A DNA stretch of 7,394 nt from Candidatus Nomurabacteria bacterium RIFCSPHIGHO2_01_FULL_39_9 (lineage in GTDB: Bacteria > Patescibacteriota > Minisyncoccia > Phycocordibacterales > DATEUR01). Every line of letters begins with the position of its first letter. The first letter of the stretch is position 1. The notes beneath the pieces are model-generated. The model was not told the DNA's origin. It saw nothing but the letters and a program-made list of their open reading frames with translations, and made no database searches. The DNA lies in assembly GCA_001786825.1 (NCBI GenBank), contig MFTL01000001.1, positions 1 through 7,394 on the forward strand, written 5' to 3'. The translations under genes and the position numbers were made by a program. Positions 4,983-7,394 of this stretch are shown here, piece after piece.

Positions 4983-6434
4983 ATGACGAAATGGTTTTTA
5001 ATAATCTTTTTAGTTATTGGCGTTTTTTTAAGATTTTATTTTATTTCAAACCAATCTTATTGGATGGACGAAGGCTATACAATCAACGCCGTAACTTTAA
5101 TTCTCGAAAAAGGCAAGCCAATTTTAGATTCTGGCGAATATTATTCTTGCCCGATCTACTGCAATGTCATCACTCTTGCAACTAAAATATTCGACAATGA
5201 TACTTTCGCTTATCGAAGCGTTTCGGCTATCGCCGGATCGCTTTTAATTATTATTATCTTTTTTTTCAGCCGTCGGCTCTTTAACACAAAAGTGGCTTTA
5301 TGGTCCGCCTTTTTCACGGCATTCAGTTATTTTGAAATTGCTTGGTCGCGGACTGCGCGCAGCTACACTCTTTTCGCTTTGTTTTTTTGGTTAACGCTTT
5401 TCTTTTTTTATAAGTATCTTTATGATCAAAAGCAAAAAATCCTCTATTTGGCTATGGCGACGGGCGGAGCTGTTTTTTCAATACTGCTCCACAAAATCGG
5501 CATAATTCTTCCTTTTATTCTAATCGGCTGGACAATTTTTGAGAGCTTAAAAATTAAAAAAATTAACTGGCCGGCCCTGATTTTACTTTCGATTATTGGC
5601 GCCGTCGGAATAGGAGAAGTCTTGGGCTGGAACATTAAATTGAATTTTTGGTTTTTCAACTACGCTATCTTTTATCTTAAGGAATATTTAGTGTTTTGGC
5701 TCCTAATGCTAGCGCTGATTTTATTTGCTAAAAATTATTTAGCCAGATATAAAAAAGAAGTTTGTTTTCTCGTCTTGCCGGCAGGCATTTATTTTTTAAC
5801 CGCATCAATTTTTTCTCCTGTTCCGCAGTACCGCTACCTCTTTCATCTTCTGCCGGCAATATTTATATTAGGTGGAGTCTCGATTGAATTTTTGGAAGAA
5901 AAATTCAAATTTAATTGGCAAAAAGTAATCTTCTCGATAATCATGGTCATATTATTTTTATCAACAACCGGAATTTATTGGCCGCAAAAGAATTATTACT
6001 TGGAATCTGATAATCTCCTTGGCCTTAAAAGAAACTATTACGCATATGTTCCGGAACCCAACTGGAATGATGCCTATAAAATAATAAAAGAAAAAAGAAA
6101 ATCAGCTGAAATTGTTATCTCCAGTCAAACTGTTTTTAATAAAATTTTTCTACAAGAAGCCGGTTATTGGATCAAATATCCTTACCTCGGCTCTGAAGAT
6201 CCCAAAATATATATTAAAGATGATAAAGAATATTATGTCGGAGCGAAAGTGATTGATGATTTTGCCGAATTTAAGGAAATTACTTCAAAAAATCACGGCT
6301 TCATCATTTTTGATTTTATGGCGCTCGACAACAGAATTCCACAAGAAATTTTAGATTACATCTATGCTAATTTCGAGCTAATCTATTACGACAAAATGAA
6401 CCCCCATTCCCAAATCTGGGTTTACCGATTTTAA
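4983..6434 (+). CDS. GT-C membrane glycosyltransferase (PMT_2/GT39-like)
   Basis: A 483-aa polytopic membrane protein of the GT-C fold, like the PMT_2/ArnT-type transferases that move sugars from a polyprenyl-phosphate donor to protein or lipid acceptors outside the membrane. The first extracytoplasmic loop after helix 1 has YWMDEGYT, with Asp29-Glu30 as the likely catalytic and metal-binding acidic pair. WSRTARSYTLFALFF (121-135) is the family's Arg/Tyr loop and helix, and PQYRYLFHLLPAIFIL (281-296) matches its late conserved block. I count about ten hydrophobic segments between residues 3 and 332. The soluble C-terminal part (about 340-483) includes EPNWNDAYKIIKEKRKSAEIVI, common in this family. 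Acceptor and sugar cannot be predicted. It is transcribed divergently from the surface-protein operon, so those proteins are possible acceptors (inference only). Confidence 0.85.
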   Translation: MTKWFLIIFLVIGVFLRFYFISNQSYWMDEGYTINAVTLILEKGKPILDSGEYYSCPIYCNVITLATKIFDNDTFAYRSVSAIAGSLLIIIIFFFSRRLFNTKVALWSAFFTAFSYFEIAWSRTARSYTLFALFFWLTLFFFYKYLYDQKQKILYLAMATGGAVFSILLHKIGIILPFILIGWTIFESLKIKKINWPALILLSIIGAVGIGEVLGWNIKLNFWFFNYAIFYLKEYLVFWLLMLALILFAKNYLARYKKEVCFLVLPAGIYFLTASIFSPVPQYRYLFHLLPAIFILGGVSIEFLEEKFKFNWQKVIFSIIMVILFLSTTGIYWPQKNYYLESDNLLGLKRNYYAYVPEPNWNDAYKIIKEKRKSAEIVISSQTVFNKIFLQEAGYWIKYPYLGSEDPKIYIKDDKEYYVGAKVIDDFAEFKEITSKNHGFIIFDFMALDNRIPQEILDYIYANFELIYYDKMNPHSQIWVYRF

Positions 6435-6441
6435 TTATCTA

Positions 6442-6450
6442 TGCTAAAAT
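6442..6450 (+). promoter_or_regulatory. Extended -10 before the last gene
   Basis: TGCTAAAAT is a TGn-extended -10 (hexamer TAAAAT, 5 of 6 matches). It lies in the 44-bp gap after the glycosyltransferase stop. Transcription would start near 6457, about 22 nt before the ATG at 6479. The -35 position (TTACCG, 6422-6427) is poor. The gene may equally be read through from the upstream one, since no terminator lies between them. Confidence 0.4.
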
Positions 6451-6478
6451 AAAAAGGTGGTTAGCACGGCCGATTCAA

Positions 6479-7394
6479 ATGAAGCCGTTGTCTAAAAAAA
6501 TACTCAAGCGAAAAACAAAAATAAAGGCTAAATACGCCGGCCTTTTGCTGTTATTGGTTTTAATTCTATATTTGATTTTAAAAATAATCTTTGCTCAATT
6601 TTCCGATCAAACATATGATTTTGCAATTGATCCGGAAATCACAACATCACCGCTTAAGCTAGAAATCCAATCGAGGCATTTCCCTCTTATCTCACCAAAA
6701 AACAAAAAAGTGATTGTTAGCTTTAAAATAAAAAGCGGCGATCTGTGGTTTCTTTCTTGGCCGATTGATTCCGGAAACGAAAAGAAGATAGAAAAAATTT
6801 ATGATCCGGAAGTGGCCTATGAAAAAGATATTTTTGATCCGGAATTTTCGCGAGTTGAAAAAATATTGGATTTTCGTGAAATTAATTTTGACAGAAAGAA
6901 GGCATTTTTTGAGCTCTTAAACCCAAAATTTAAGCCGGTTAAAAACCGGCTGCCGGAGGAATACAAGCGCCTAGGACAATTCGAAAATTTGATTGTTTAC
7001 GGCAAGAGGCCGCTCGGCTCTTTTGAGCTGGAAAAAATTAAAGCTTCGAAAAAATTCTTTGATGATAATTTGCCAGCGGGCCAAAGAATTTATTTTGAAA
7101 AAAGCGATTTGGAAAAATTTTCCTTTGGGCAATTTTCAACGATTGATCCTGAAGAAAAAAATGAATTTAAAATCAATCTGCGCGGCGGTTTTAAAATGAA
7201 AGTCTTGTTGGATAAATATTTGAATCTTGAAATAACAAAAACTGAGCTTAATTGGTATGAGGGGCCGGACGATATTGAAATGATTTTATCCGATTCAGAC
7301 GGCAAAATAATTTGCGGCAGTATTTCTAATGATGACGGAGACATAACAAAAGATCAAAAACAAAGTAAAAACAGCAAAGAATTATTTTGTCCAA
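6479..7394 (+). CDS. Membrane-anchored extracytoplasmic protein of unknown function, 3' end cut off
   Basis: An open frame runs from the ATG at 6479 to the window end with no stop (305 full codons). I do not recognise the family. Residues 1-18 are strongly basic (MKPLSKKILKRKTKIKAK), followed by one membrane helix (about 20-39) and a long region probably outside the cell. That region begins with likely beta-structure (DPEITTSPLKLEIQ, KKVIVSFKIKSGDLWFLSWP), continues with charged helical and loop sequence rich in Lys, Glu and Phe, and includes an acidic segment near residues 257-290. No catalytic motif is visible. The ATG is the first in frame. AAGGTGG at 6454-6460 resembles a Shine-Dalgarno sequence but sits 18 nt upstream, so its role is doubtful. 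It follows the glycosyltransferase by 44 bp on the same strand. Base composition matches its neighbours. Confidence 0.7.
   Translation, partial: MKPLSKKILKRKTKIKAKYAGLLLLLVLILYLILKIIFAQFSDQTYDFAIDPEITTSPLKLEIQSRHFPLISPKNKKVIVSFKIKSGDLWFLSWPIDSGNEKKIEKIYDPEVAYEKDIFDPEFSRVEKILDFREINFDRKKAFFELLNPKFKPVKNRLPEEYKRLGQFENLIVYGKRPLGSFELEKIKASKKFFDDNLPAGQRIYFEKSDLEKFSFGQFSTIDPEEKNEFKINLRGGFKMKVLLDKYLNLEITKTELNWYEGPDDIEMILSDSDGKIICGSISNDDGDITKDQKQSKNSKELFCP
6933..6951. repeat. GC-rich intragenic hairpin in the last gene
   Basis: AGCCGGTT-AAA-AACCGGCT is a perfect 8-bp inverted repeat with a 3-nt loop inside the coding sequence (KPVKNRLP region). No T-tract follows. It has the same geometry as the hairpin at 4268-4286 but a different sequence. 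Confidence 0.5.

Noticed and set aside
5776..5858. Repeated palindrome TGCCGGCA in the glycosyltransferase gene (5776-5783 and 5851-5858)
   Set aside because: Both copies encode Leu-Pro-Ala in ordinary coding context, and two copies are too few to suggest a functional repeat.
6933..6951. Intrinsic terminator
   Set aside because: The hairpin is inside an open coding frame and is followed by GCCGGAGG rather than a T-tract.
6993..7344. Short open frames in the last gene region (6993-7199 plus, 7090-7344 minus)
   Set aside because: A longer frame from 6479 runs through the whole region with a membrane anchor and consistent codon use.
1..7394. Variant genetic code with TGA read as an amino acid (as in Gracilibacteria)
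   Set aside because: No in-frame TGA was seen in the translated genes, and TAA and TAG serve as stops. The lack of TGA stops in seven complete genes is too few to argue for reassignment.
1..7394. CRISPR array, tRNA, rRNA or insertion sequence
   Set aside because: No direct-repeat arrays, cloverleaf-like sequences, transposase motifs or terminal inverted repeats were seen on either strand.

Overview
The window is AT-rich and densely coding. It looks like a bacterial genome of the Patescibacteria/CPR type, probably Parcubacteria-like. The reasons are short, packed, overlapping genes, few Shine-Dalgarno sites, a histidine kinase with an SHQLRTP H-box, and small surface proteins with dockerin- and cohesin-type domains. 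This placement is inference, since no marker gene is present. All readable stop codons are TAA or TAG and I saw no in-frame TGA, so nothing here demands a variant code.

Layout. Positions 1-4850 hold seven genes on the minus strand, read from high to low coordinates: (1) a secreted dockerin protein, 4521-4850; (2) a membrane-anchored cohesin-like protein, 3760-4515; (3) a 114-aa two-helix membrane protein, 3413-3757; (4) a 278-aa membrane protein with an outer Ig-like domain and an unrecognised cytoplasmic domain, 2575-3411; (5) a stand-alone receiver domain with Glu in place of the phospho-acceptor Asp, 2165-2560; (6) a shortened NMT1/SsuA-like substrate-binding protein, 1414-2175; (7) a sensor histidine kinase (dCache-type sensor, HAMP, HisKA), cut by the window start. 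Junctions run from a 14-bp gap to a 17-bp overlap, so this is almost certainly one operon. A 132-bp divergent region (4851-4982) holds a good minus-strand promoter, a perfect DnaA-box sequence and an extended -10 for the plus-strand gene. On the plus strand are a GT-C (PMT_2/GT39-like) membrane glycosyltransferase, 4983-6434, and a partial, unrecognised, membrane-anchored protein from 6479 to the window end.

Working model (inference). The operon looks like a cell-surface sensing and attachment module. The secreted dockerin would dock on the anchored cohesin. The two other membrane proteins share the same surface, and one of them shares a juxtamembrane motif with the cohesin protein. The binding protein, receiver and kinase supply the signalling side. 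The receiver lacks the residue normally phosphorylated and the binding protein lacks much of one lobe, so both may have been repurposed as regulatory or structural parts. The divergent glycosyltransferase could glycosylate surface proteins or make surface glycans. I know of no described system with this exact gene set.
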